From Pseudonocardia sp. N23 (lineage in GTDB: Bacteria > Actinomycetota > Actinomycetes > Mycobacteriales > Pseudonocardiaceae), in contig NZ_BEGX01000002.1 of the NCBI RefSeq assembly GCF_002583555.1, positions 124,001-188,000 on the forward strand: a stretch of 64,000 bases of DNA, in the 5' to 3' direction. Positions 19,165 through 27,363 of this stretch are shown here, one piece after another. Positions within the stretch are counted from its first letter, which is position 1. Every line of letters starts with the position of its first letter. Made by a program: the position numbers and the translations under genes. The notes below the pieces were generated by a model that was not told the DNA's origin, searched no databases, and worked only from the letters and a program-made list of their open reading frames with translations.

Positions 19165-21549
19165 TCAGCGCGTCCGCCGCCGGCCCGGTGCCCGTCGGGC
19201 GGCGTCGAGGAGCAAGCGCCGTTCCGCGGCGTCGATCGCCGCCCGCGCCGACCCCACGGCATCGGGGTTGACCGACACGGCGGTGATGCCGGCCCGCACG
19301 AGGAACTCCACGAACCCCGGGATGCGGCTGGGCGCCTGCCCGCACAGCGAGGTCGGGACCCCGAGGAGGGTGGCGCGCTCGATGATCGTCGAGATCGCGT
19401 CCAGCACGGCCGGGTCGGACTCGTCGTACAGCTCCGCGAGCCGTTCTGCGTCCCGGTCGACGCCGAGGACCAGCTGTGTCAGGTCGTTGCTGCCGATCGA
19501 CACCCCGTCGATGCCGAGCCCCACGTACTCGGGCAGCCAGTGCAGGACGGACGGCACCTCCGCGGTCAGCCACCGCTGCAGACCGCGCCGGCCGCCCAAG
19601 GGGCTCGCGTCCACCAGCTCCAGTACGGCCGCCAGCTCCCATCGGGTGCGGACGAAGGGGATCATCAGGTGGACGTTCGGCAGCCGGTCCCGGACCTCTG
19701 CCAGCATGCGCAGCTCCATCCCGAACACCTCGGGCTCGTGCAGGTAGCGATAGGCACCGCGATACCCGATCATGGGGTTGCGTTCGACCGGCTCGAACCG
19801 GTCGCCACCGGTCAGGCCACGGAACTCGTTGCTGCGCAGGTCGGTGGTCCGGTAGAGGACCGGCCTCGGCGCGAACGCCGCGCCGATCCGGCCGACGGCC
19901 GCCGCCATCGCGGTCACGAACCCGTCAGCCTCCCCCGCGGCGAGCACCGCCCGGGGATGGCGCCCACCCAGCGCCGAGGTCAACACCACCTCCGCCCGGA
20001 GCAGCCCGACACCGTCGACGTCGAGTGCGGCGACGCGCTCGGCCGAATCGGGGAGGGCGAGGTTGACGTGCAGCTCCGTCCCGGTGCGTGGCGACGGCAC
20101 GGACGGTGCGGCGTCGTGCCTGTGGGGTGCAGGGGCGTCGGAGACCACGAAGGCGGCTCCCCGGTGCACCTCACCGGTCGTGCCGTCGACCGCGACCAGC
20201 TCGCCCTCGGGCAGGTCGGCCGTTGCCGACCGTGTCCCCACCACGCACGGAATCCCCAGCTCCCGGGCGACGATCGCAGCGTGACATGTCACCCCGCCCT
20301 GGTCGGTGACGACCGCAGCGGCGCGCCTGAGCGTAGGGAGCCAGTCCGGGTCCGTCCTCGGCGCGACGAGGACGTCCCCGTCCAGCAGCCGGCTGCCGTC
20401 GCGCGGCTCACGCAGCAGCCGGACACGGCCGCTCGCCCGCCCCGGAGCGGCGGCAAGTCCCGAGACGAGCAGGACGCCTCGACCGGTGTCCCGTTCACCC
20501 GCGGCGTCCGGCGTCGTCGCGGCGCCCCGGTCGGGGAGGGTGGTGATCGGGCGTGTCTGGACGAGCTGGATCCGGTCCTCGACCATCGCCCACTCCACGT
20601 CCTGCGGACGGCCGTAGTGCTCCTGCACCCGCAGCGCGAGCCGCGCGACCGCCTCGGCCTCGGCATCGTCGAGCACACGACCCGAGGACCGTTCCCGGTC
20701 GAGGACGCGCGTGACGTCGTGGCCGTCGCGACCGCGGACGACCTCGTGGGTCTGGTGCCCGACCCGCAGCGACACCAGGTGCGGGTCGGGCGCGGAGAAC
20801 ACGTAGGTGTCGGGTTCGACGGCGCCGCTCACGACGGTCTCACCCTGCCCCAGGACGGCCTCCACGACCACCCGGTCACGTCTGCCGCTGGTCGGGTCCG
20901 CTGTGAAGGCGACCCCCGACCGCTGCGCGCTCACCATGACCTGGACGACGACGGCGACGGCCGGCTCACCGGACAGGCCGCGCTCGGCGCGGTAGGCGAC
21001 AGCCCGGGGCGCCACCGCGGACTCCCAGCAGCCGATGATCCTCGCCGACAGCTCTGCGTCGCCCCTCACGTTGGTGAACGACTCGTGGACGCCGGCGAAC
21101 GACGCCCGTTCACCGTCCTCCCCCACCGCGGAGGACCGCACCGCCACCGTCACCGGACCGGGACCGTCGCCGGCCAACGCCGCACGGGCGGTCGCGACCC
21201 GGCCCTCCAGGGCGGCGCCGAGACCGCCCGTCCGGATGAGCTCCGCCATCCGGGCGCACAGCGCGTCGACCTCGTCGGGCCGGCCCGCATGACGCAACGC
21301 GTCCTCGTACAACGCCGCGATGTCCGTACGGACCCCGGCCTCGTCCATCGCCGCCAGGTAGGCCGCTGCGGGAACCACGAAGCCGTCCGGGACCGCGAAC
21401 CCGGCGCCGATGAGCTCGCCGAGGTTCGCGGCCTTGCCGCCCACCTGGGCGGCGTCCGCAGCGCGGACGAGGGCGAGCGGTCGCAGGCACGCGTCGTCGA
21501 CGACCGGACCGGGCGCACACGGTGTCTGTCGGGCAGGTTCTGCAGCCAT
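19165..21549 (-). CDS. ppsA: Phosphoenolpyruvate synthase
   Basis: 794 residues in the normal order: N-terminal ATP-grasp domain (VGGKAANLGELI, later AVRSSAVGEDGERASFAG and RSGVAFTADPTSG), central phosphohistidine domain (GGVTCHAAIVARELGIPCVVGT, swivelling His), and C-terminal PEP/pyruvate-binding barrel (RSNEFRGL, NPMIGYRG, GSNDLTQLVLGVDRD, SLCGQAPS). It makes PEP from pyruvate and ATP, or may run backwards. No SD is visible before the ATG; instead GACCGT lies 6 bp upstream, which would fit a leaderless start. A half palindrome (GGGCC) sits about 42 bp upstream. Together with Pta and PDH it suggests rerouting of pyruvate. Confidence 0.9.
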   Translation of the reverse strand: MAAEPARQTPCAPGPVVDDACLRPLALVRAADAAQVGGKAANLGELIGAGFAVPDGFVVPAAAYLAAMDEAGVRTDIAALYEDALRHAGRPDEVDALCARMAELIRTGGLGAALEGRVATARAALAGDGPGPVTVAVRSSAVGEDGERASFAGVHESFTNVRGDAELSARIIGCWESAVAPRAVAYRAERGLSGEPAVAVVVQVMVSAQRSGVAFTADPTSGRRDRVVVEAVLGQGETVVSGAVEPDTYVFSAPDPHLVSLRVGHQTHEVVRGRDGHDVTRVLDRERSSGRVLDDAEAEAVARLALRVQEHYGRPQDVEWAMVEDRIQLVQTRPITTLPDRGAATTPDAAGERDTGRGVLLVSGLAAAPGRASGRVRLLREPRDGSRLLDGDVLVAPRTDPDWLPTLRRAAAVVTDQGGVTCHAAIVARELGIPCVVGTRSATADLPEGELVAVDGTTGEVHRGAAFVVSDAPAPHRHDAAPSVPSPRTGTELHVNLALPDSAERVAALDVDGVGLLRAEVVLTSALGGRHPRAVLAAGEADGFVTAMAAAVGRIGAAFAPRPVLYRTTDLRSNEFRGLTGGDRFEPVERNPMIGYRGAYRYLHEPEVFGMELRMLAEVRDRLPNVHLMIPFVRTRWELAAVLELVDASPLGGRRGLQRWLTAEVPSVLHWLPEYVGLGIDGVSIGSNDLTQLVLGVDRDAERLAELYDESDPAVLDAISTIIERATLLGVPTSLCGQAPSRIPGFVEFLVRAGITAVSVNPDAVGSARAAIDAAERRLLLDAARRAPGRRRTR

Positions 21550-21734
21550 ACCGCCACGGTCGCGGTGCCCGGGCCCGGTCGCTGCGGCTCTCCGGCCCGC
21601 GCGGACCGGACCGAACGTCCCGAACCCACCCGGGCAGGTGGCCGCACCGTGTGACGTCGTCTCACCGGCCCGGCGGCCGACCGTCGCCGGGCGGCCGGCG
21701 GCGGTCCGCCGAGCCGGGTGCTGGCTCGGCGCCG

Positions 21735-22020
21735 GACGCCGACCGGGAACTCCTCGTGCTCGGGGCCACCACCGTCGCCGCGGGGCTGCTCGGGGGGCCC
21801 GGTCAGCAGCTCCGGGAGCCGCGCGGCGCTCGGGCGGGCGGCGGGCGCGCGCAGCCACCGGCGCTCGGTCGTGGCGCTCGCCGTCGCCGCCGTGCTGGCC
21901 CTCGGGGTGCTCTACGGCGTGCTCGCCGCGGTCGCCCTGTCGGTACTCGGCCTCGTCCGGCGGATCGCCCGGTCGCACGCGGCCGTCCTCGGCTTCGCAC
22001 CCGGCGTGGCGAGCAGCGCA
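21735..22020 (+). pseudogene. Remnant of a SulP-family anion transporter
   Basis: Two pieces in different frames resemble parts of SulP permeases. DADRELLVLGATTVAAGLLGG (frame of 21735) matches the conserved DANRELLALGAANLAAGLFGG-like segment. From 21868 in another frame comes VLALGVLYGVLAAVALSVL followed by RRIARSHAAVLGFAPG, matching the end of the last membrane helices and the entry into the STAS region. The middle of the gene and most of both ends are gone, so this is a decayed fragment. Confidence 0.65.
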
Positions 22021-22090
22021 CCCGTGCGGGTGGCCGAGGCGGCGACGGCCGTCCAGGCCTGGAGACGGGCGGCCGTCGTGGTCTCCGTGG

Positions 22091-24508
22091 TCATGGCCAG
22101 GCTCCTCCCACGCGGGTGGGACCGACGTCGGCCCCGGCGCCGTGGTCCACCGCGATGTCGTGGTCCAGCTCGAAGTAGTTCTCCTCCTCCTGCACGAAGT
22201 GCAGTCCCAGCACCGCGTGCAGGCCGTAGAGGCACGCGAGGAGGTCCTCCACCCGCTCCGGGGGGATCCCGCCTGCGGCGGCGGCGGCGTCCCTGTGGGC
22301 GGTGAGCCTGCGCCCGAGACGCTCGATCTCTGCGTGCGTACGGCTCATCGGGGCGGTCGCCTCCGGGCCGAGCGGTGCGGCGAGCGCCGGGTAGAGCTGG
22401 TGCTCCTCCGCCCGTTCGTGCGGCAGGATCCGCTCGTCGAGCAGCGCGTCGGCGCGGCGCAGCGCCGCGAGCACCGCCGCGTCGGTGAGAAGCCCGCCCG
22501 CCGGCCGGGTGGCCACGACCAGCCTCGCGGTCTCGCGGAACGATCCCAGCGCGTCGCGCAGGTCGTCGTGCTCGGCGGCGAACCGGTGCAGCAGCAGACG
22601 GGTCGTGTCCGGGACGACCATCCGTTCGGCACGTCCGGGACGGAGCGCGCGCAGGGCGTTCACGATCACCGTGACGTCGATCGCCTCCTGCAGCAGTGCC
22701 CCGGGCGCGGCGGGCAGGAACCCGAGGGCGGCCACAACCATCGCGACCAGCGACAACGCCATTCCGACCGCGGCACTCTGCACCGCGATGCGGCGGGACC
22801 GGCGAGCGATGAGGACCGCGTCGGCGAGCCGGTCGAGCCGGTCCGTGGTGAGCACGATCCCGGCCGCCTCCGACGAGGCCGTCGATCCCCGTGCCCCCAT
22901 CGCCACCCCGACGTCGGCGGCCGCGAGGGCGGGCGCGTCGTTGAGCCCGTCCCCGACCATCATCGTCACCTGGCGGGCACGTTCGTCGCGGACGGCGTCG
23001 ACCTTGTCCGCGGGCGACAGCTCGGCCCGGACCTCGTCGAGCCCCAGCACGGCCCCGACCTCGCGGGCCGGTTCCCACCGGTCACCGGTGAGCATGACCA
23101 GCCGCTGCAGCCCGACCGCGCGCAGCCGGCGCAGGGTCCGGGAGGCGTCGCGGCGCACCGGGTCCCGCAGTACGAGCGCGCCCACGGGAGCGTCGTCGAC
23201 GCGTACCCAGGCGAGCACGGTCCCGTCGAGCACTGCGCGCTCCGCGACCGCCCGGACCCAGCCCGCTCCGCCGTCGCCCGAGCGTCGCCCCACCTCGACC
23301 CGCCTGCCGTCGACCACGCCCGACGCCCCTGTCCCGGGGTCCTCGACGACGTCCGCGGGCATCGCCGGGTCGAGTCCGCGCCGGCGCGCCTCGGCGACGA
23401 TCGCCCTCGCCAGCACGTGCGGTGACACCTGGTCGACCGACGCGGCCCACTGCAGGACCTCGTCGGGGTCGGCACCGGCCGCGGTCTCGATCCCGACGAC
23501 GGCGGGCCGCCCGCCGGTCAGCGTCCCGGTCTTGTCGAGCACGACCGTGCGCACCGCGGCCAGTCGTTCCAGCACCGCACCGCCACGGATCACCACGCCG
23601 GCCCGCGACGCCCGCGACAACCCGGACACGATCGCCACCGGCGCGGCGAGCAGCAGGGGGCACGGCGTCGCGACGACGAGCACCGCGACCGCACGCACCA
23701 CGGACCCGCTCAGCAGCCATGCCGTGCCCGCCACCAGCAACGCGACCGGCAGGAACCAGGTCGCGACCCGGTCGGCCATCCGCACCACCGGCGCGTCCTG
23801 TGCCCCCGCCTCGCGCGCGAGCCGCACGACCCCGGCGTAGGTGCTGTCCTCCGCGGTCGCCACGGCGCGGATCGTGAACGCCGGTCCCGCCGCGGACGTC
23901 CCGCTCCGCACGGGCCCGCCCGCTTCGATCCTGGTCTCGATCGGTTCGCCGGTCAGGGCGGACTCGTCGAGCACCGCGTCGGTTCCGACGACGACCCCGT
24001 CGACCGGGACGACCTCCCCCGGTGCGACGACGACCTCGTCCCCGGGCACGACGGCGCCGAGGTCGACCTCCTCCACGCCCGTCCCGGTCCGGCGGCGTGC
24101 GGTCCGGGGCGCCCGGTCCAGCAGCGCCCGCAGGTCACGCGACGCGCGGCGTTCCGCGGCGGCGTCGAGCGCACGGCCGGTCGCGAGCATGACCGCGATC
24201 AGCGCGCCGGCGAGGTACTCGTGGACGACGAGCGTCCCGACCAGCGCGAGGACGGCGATCGCGTCCACGCCCGTCCGGCCCCGGCGCAGCCCGGCGACCA
24301 CCCATCCGACGGCCGGGAGCGTCGCCGCCAGCGTCCCGGCCACCCAGCAGGCGGTGGCCGTCCCGCGCGACCCGAGGAACCACGCGGCCACGCCCGCCCC
24401 GAGCGCCGCGAGGGTCACGGCGAGCAGGACGACGGCGAGCCGGCCGGACTCCAGCACGGAGCCGGCCCCCGGGTCCGGTGTGGTCCCGGCTCGGTCACGC
24501 CGGCTCAT
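22091..24508 (-). CDS. P1B-5-type metal ATPase with C-terminal hemerythrin domain
   Basis: 805 residues. No N-terminal metal-binding domain. Actuator TGEP near residue 186, metal-site motif TPCP in a transmembrane helix at 281-284, phosphorylation Asp325 in DKTGT, and GDGLNDAP hinge. The TPCP motif combined with a C-terminal hemerythrin-like domain (about 640-790, with HRFAAEHDDL, HERAEEHQLYP, THAEIE and HAVLGLHFVQEEENYFE) is the P1B-5 pattern. The characterised member (Nia of Sinorhizobium) exports Ni/Fe. The di-iron hemerythrin could make export respond to oxygen or iron. Weak SD before ATG. Confidence 0.9.
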   Translation of the reverse strand: MSRRDRAGTTPDPGAGSVLESGRLAVVLLAVTLAALGAGVAAWFLGSRGTATACWVAGTLAATLPAVGWVVAGLRRGRTGVDAIAVLALVGTLVVHEYLAGALIAVMLATGRALDAAAERRASRDLRALLDRAPRTARRRTGTGVEEVDLGAVVPGDEVVVAPGEVVPVDGVVVGTDAVLDESALTGEPIETRIEAGGPVRSGTSAAGPAFTIRAVATAEDSTYAGVVRLAREAGAQDAPVVRMADRVATWFLPVALLVAGTAWLLSGSVVRAVAVLVVATPCPLLLAAPVAIVSGLSRASRAGVVIRGGAVLERLAAVRTVVLDKTGTLTGGRPAVVGIETAAGADPDEVLQWAASVDQVSPHVLARAIVAEARRRGLDPAMPADVVEDPGTGASGVVDGRRVEVGRRSGDGGAGWVRAVAERAVLDGTVLAWVRVDDAPVGALVLRDPVRRDASRTLRRLRAVGLQRLVMLTGDRWEPAREVGAVLGLDEVRAELSPADKVDAVRDERARQVTMMVGDGLNDAPALAAADVGVAMGARGSTASSEAAGIVLTTDRLDRLADAVLIARRSRRIAVQSAAVGMALSLVAMVVAALGFLPAAPGALLQEAIDVTVIVNALRALRPGRAERMVVPDTTRLLLHRFAAEHDDLRDALGSFRETARLVVATRPAGGLLTDAAVLAALRRADALLDERILPHERAEEHQLYPALAAPLGPEATAPMSRTHAEIERLGRRLTAHRDAAAAAGGIPPERVEDLLACLYGLHAVLGLHFVQEEENYFELDHDIAVDHGAGADVGPTRVGGAWP

Positions 24509-24680
24509 CCCGTCGACACCCTGGCCATCGCCCCTCCCCTGCCGCGGTGCGAGCCTCGCCCGGGCAGGGGCGGCCGTGGCAGCGCCGGGCGACCCGTCCC
24601 GGTGGGCCGTTGGTCCCGCCGCCGCGCGTCCCGCGCCCAGCCGCTCCCGTCGGCCGCGGGGCCGCTCGCCCTGCGGACGC

Positions 24681-24724
24681 GGGACGATCTGCCCCTGCCG
24701 CGCCGCCGTCCGCGGCCCCACGCT
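24681..24724 (+). promoter_or_regulatory. Imperfect DosR-like box plus -10 element of a probable leaderless promoter
   Basis: GGGACGATCTGCCC at 24681-24694 (perfect left half, two mismatches right) and the hexamer CACGCT at 24719-24724, exactly 6 bp before the GTG at 24731. Box centre is 43.5 bp from the start codon, the same as at 12613 and 30875. No SD is present. Confidence 0.45.
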
Positions 24725-24730
24725 GCACCG

Positions 24731-26722
24731 GTGTCCGACGACCACCCACGGCTCGCCCACCTCGACGATCTCCGGACCGTGCTGGTCGCCTGGGTCATCG
24801 GCGGGCACGCGCTGCTCGGGTACTCCGCGGTCGGCGGCTGGGCATACCACGAAATCCGCGAGGTCTCCTACCCTCCGCTCGTCGAGACGGTGCTCGTGGC
24901 GATCCTCGGTCCGTCGGGCCTGTTCGTGATCGGGTTGTTCTTCTTCGTGGCCGGGCTGTTCGTCGCCCCTGCCGTCGCCCGCCGCGGCCGGGTCGGATAC
25001 CTGGGCGACCGCACCCTGCGCCTCGGCCTGCCGTGGCTCGTCTCGGCGCTGCTCGTGTGGCCCGCGTCGGTGTGGGTGGCCTACCGTGCGGCCGGCCACG
25101 ACGTGTCGTTCTGGTGGGTGCTGACCCATCGGCAGCCGTTGCTGGACTCCGGGTCGCTGTGGTTCGCGCTGGTCCTGCTGCTCTTCTCCGTACCGGTCGT
25201 GGCGTGGCCGCGGGGCGTCGCGCTGCGGGGTCGGCACCTGCCGGTCGTCGTCGTCCTCGTCGCGCTCGCGTCGTTCGTGATGCGGCTGTGGTGGCCCGCC
25301 CGCAGCGGCCAGGTCGGCGACCTGCACCTGTGGCAGTGGCCCCAGTGCCTCGGGTTGTTCCTGCTCGGCGTCGCCGCGCGACGGTCGGGCTGGGAGCGGC
25401 ACGTGCCGGACCCGGTTCGACGGCTGTGCGGCGCCGCCACGATCGTCACCCTGCTGCTCCTGCCGGTGGCCGCGATGGCGAGCGGAGTGCGCGACGTCGC
25501 CCGCGACTCGGGCCCCTACCTGGGCGGATGGCACTGGCAGGCGCTCGCCCTCGCGGTCGTCGAAGCGATGCTGGTGGTCCTGGGTTCGGTCTGGCTGGTG
25601 GGCATCGCGGAGCGCCGTCTCACCCGGTCCGGCCCCAGGTGGACGCGCTGGTCGCGCAACGCCTTCGCCGCGTTCGTGATCCAGGGCCCGGTGCTCCTGG
25701 TCCTGGCGAGCGCACTACGACCGTTCCCGGCACCGGCGTGGGTGAAGGCCCCGCTCGTCGGCGCCGCGGCCATCGCGGTGTGCTGGTGGGTGGGAGGACG
25801 GCTCCCGTTCCTCGCCGGGGACCGGCCGCGCGGCCATGTCCAGGCGCACGACGACGGCGGCACCGGGCCCACCGTGGTCCTGATCCACGGGGTCGGCGGC
25901 TCGGCACTCGACTGGACGCTCCTGGTCCCGGAGCTGCGCCCCGTCGCCCACGTGTGCAGCGTCGAGCTCTCCGGTGACGTCCACCGGTCCGTCGAGGCAC
26001 TCTCCCGGTTCCTCCGCGAGCAGACCGGGCCGGTGACGCTGGTCGGCAACTCGATGGGGGCGCTGATCGGCATCGAGGTCGCCGCACGCCACCCCGACCT
26101 GGTCCATGGCCTCGTCCTTCTCGGCCCGGCGCTTCCCGACGCCGGGCGGATCCTCTCCTCACCCGGCACCGCGCTCCGCCTCGCTCTGCACGGCGTGCCG
26201 GGACTGGGCGAGCGGCTCCGGCGCAGGCGGCGGAACCGGATCGGTGCGTCGGCCACCGCCCGCGAGAGCCTGGAGCTCGGCGGCGTCGACCCGGCCGGCC
26301 TGCCCCCCGCGTTGCTCGACCGCTTCGCGCACCGCGTCGCGACCCGGGCGGACACCGTGGGCAGCGACCGTGCGTTCCTCGGCACGTCCCGGTCGCTGGC
26401 CCGCAGGCTGGCCCGGCCGCGCCGCTACGAAGCCCTGATGTCCGTGGTGTCCGCCCCGGTCCTGCTCGTGCACGGTGACCGCGACCAGCTGGTCCCGGTC
26501 ACCGCGGCCCGCCGCACCGCGCGGCGCCATCCCGGGTGGGGCTACGTCGAGCTCCCGGACGCGGGCCACCTCCCCCATCTCCAGGCCCCGGCCGTCGTGG
26601 GTCGCGTCATCGTCGAGTGGCTGCGCGGGCCCGGACGCCCCACCGACGGGCCGGACGTCGCCGACGGCGGGCCGAAGGGACCTGACCGCCCGGCCGGGCC
26701 CCGCGAGACCGTGCCTCCATGA
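24731..26722 (+). CDS. Fusion of membrane acyltransferase (acyltransferase 3) and alpha/beta hydrolase
   Basis: 663 residues. The first ~370 form an acyltransferase-3 membrane domain with about ten helices; LAHLDDLRTVLVAWVIGGHALLG holds the typical N-terminal Asp-Leu-Arg and His. From about 385 a soluble alpha/beta hydrolase follows: oxyanion region VLIHGVGG, nucleophile elbow GNSMG, acid in HGDRDQLVP, and His in DAGHLPH, so the catalytic triad is complete. Such a fusion suggests acyl transfer at the membrane and hydrolysis of a related ester. GTG start lacks an SD (see promoter). The stop overlaps the flavodoxin start (ATGA). Confidence 0.85.
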   Translation: MSDDHPRLAHLDDLRTVLVAWVIGGHALLGYSAVGGWAYHEIREVSYPPLVETVLVAILGPSGLFVIGLFFFVAGLFVAPAVARRGRVGYLGDRTLRLGLPWLVSALLVWPASVWVAYRAAGHDVSFWWVLTHRQPLLDSGSLWFALVLLLFSVPVVAWPRGVALRGRHLPVVVVLVALASFVMRLWWPARSGQVGDLHLWQWPQCLGLFLLGVAARRSGWERHVPDPVRRLCGAATIVTLLLLPVAAMASGVRDVARDSGPYLGGWHWQALALAVVEAMLVVLGSVWLVGIAERRLTRSGPRWTRWSRNAFAAFVIQGPVLLVLASALRPFPAPAWVKAPLVGAAAIAVCWWVGGRLPFLAGDRPRGHVQAHDDGGTGPTVVLIHGVGGSALDWTLLVPELRPVAHVCSVELSGDVHRSVEALSRFLREQTGPVTLVGNSMGALIGIEVAARHPDLVHGLVLLGPALPDAGRILSSPGTALRLALHGVPGLGERLRRRRRNRIGASATARESLELGGVDPAGLPPALLDRFAHRVATRADTVGSDRAFLGTSRSLARRLARPRRYEALMSVVSAPVLLVHGDRDQLVPVTAARRTARRHPGWGYVELPDAGHLPHLQAPAVVGRVIVEWLRGPGRPTDGPDVADGGPKGPDRPAGPRETVPP

Positions 26723-27267
26723 CCCCCCGCGTCGTGCTCCTGCACGCCACCGCCGCCGGTTCGACCACCGGCATCGCCGACCACATCGGTGAGGTGATCG
26801 AACGCGCCGGGTGCACCGTGCACGCCGAGCGGCTCGACGGGGGGACGTCCCCGGACCCCGCCGCGCTCTGCGCCGCCGACGCGGTCGTGGCCGGGAGCGC
26901 GGTCCACGACATGGCCTGGTTGCCGCCCGCTCTCGGCGTCCTGCGCACCCTTGCGACACTCGCTCCCGCACCACCACTGTGGTGCTTCAGTGTCGGAGGG
27001 GTCCAGCCGCACGGGCCGCTGACCCGCGTTCTCGCCGCACAGGAGATCCGACGTGTCGAACGCGGCTTCCCGCCGGGCCTGCGCCCGCGGGACCACCGGC
27101 TCTTCGGCGGAATCGTGGAGTTCGACGGGATGCCGCTGTGGGGCAGGTTGTTCTACCGGTTCGTGGCGGGTGGCCGGCCCGGCGACCACCGCGACTGGTC
27201 CGCGATCAGGGCATGGGCGGCCACTGTCGCGGCGGAGCTGCGTGCAGGTCCTCCACGGGCGACGTGA
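26719..27267 (+). CDS. Flavodoxin-domain protein (HemG-like)
   Basis: 182 residues, flavodoxin fold. The phosphate-binding loop is ATAAGSTTGIADHI at about 10-23; VVAGSAVHDMAWLP and FSVGGVQPHGP mark later FMN-binding strands. Similar to menaquinone-dependent protoporphyrinogen oxidase (HemG) type flavodoxins. It could pass electrons between quinol and a flavin enzyme. Translationally coupled to the acyltransferase-hydrolase fusion by an ATGA overlap. The substrate is not evident. Confidence 0.88.
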   Translation: MTPRVVLLHATAAGSTTGIADHIGEVIERAGCTVHAERLDGGTSPDPAALCAADAVVAGSAVHDMAWLPPALGVLRTLATLAPAPPLWCFSVGGVQPHGPLTRVLAAQEIRRVERGFPPGLRPRDHRLFGGIVEFDGMPLWGRLFYRFVAGGRPGDHRDWSAIRAWAATVAAELRAGPPRAT

Positions 27268-27363
27268 TGACCTGCATGTCCGACGCCCACGGCACAACGG
27301 ATCGCGAACGCGACGGTCGTCGGTCACGATGGGGCGACGCACCCCCGGCAGGCAGGAACCCAC

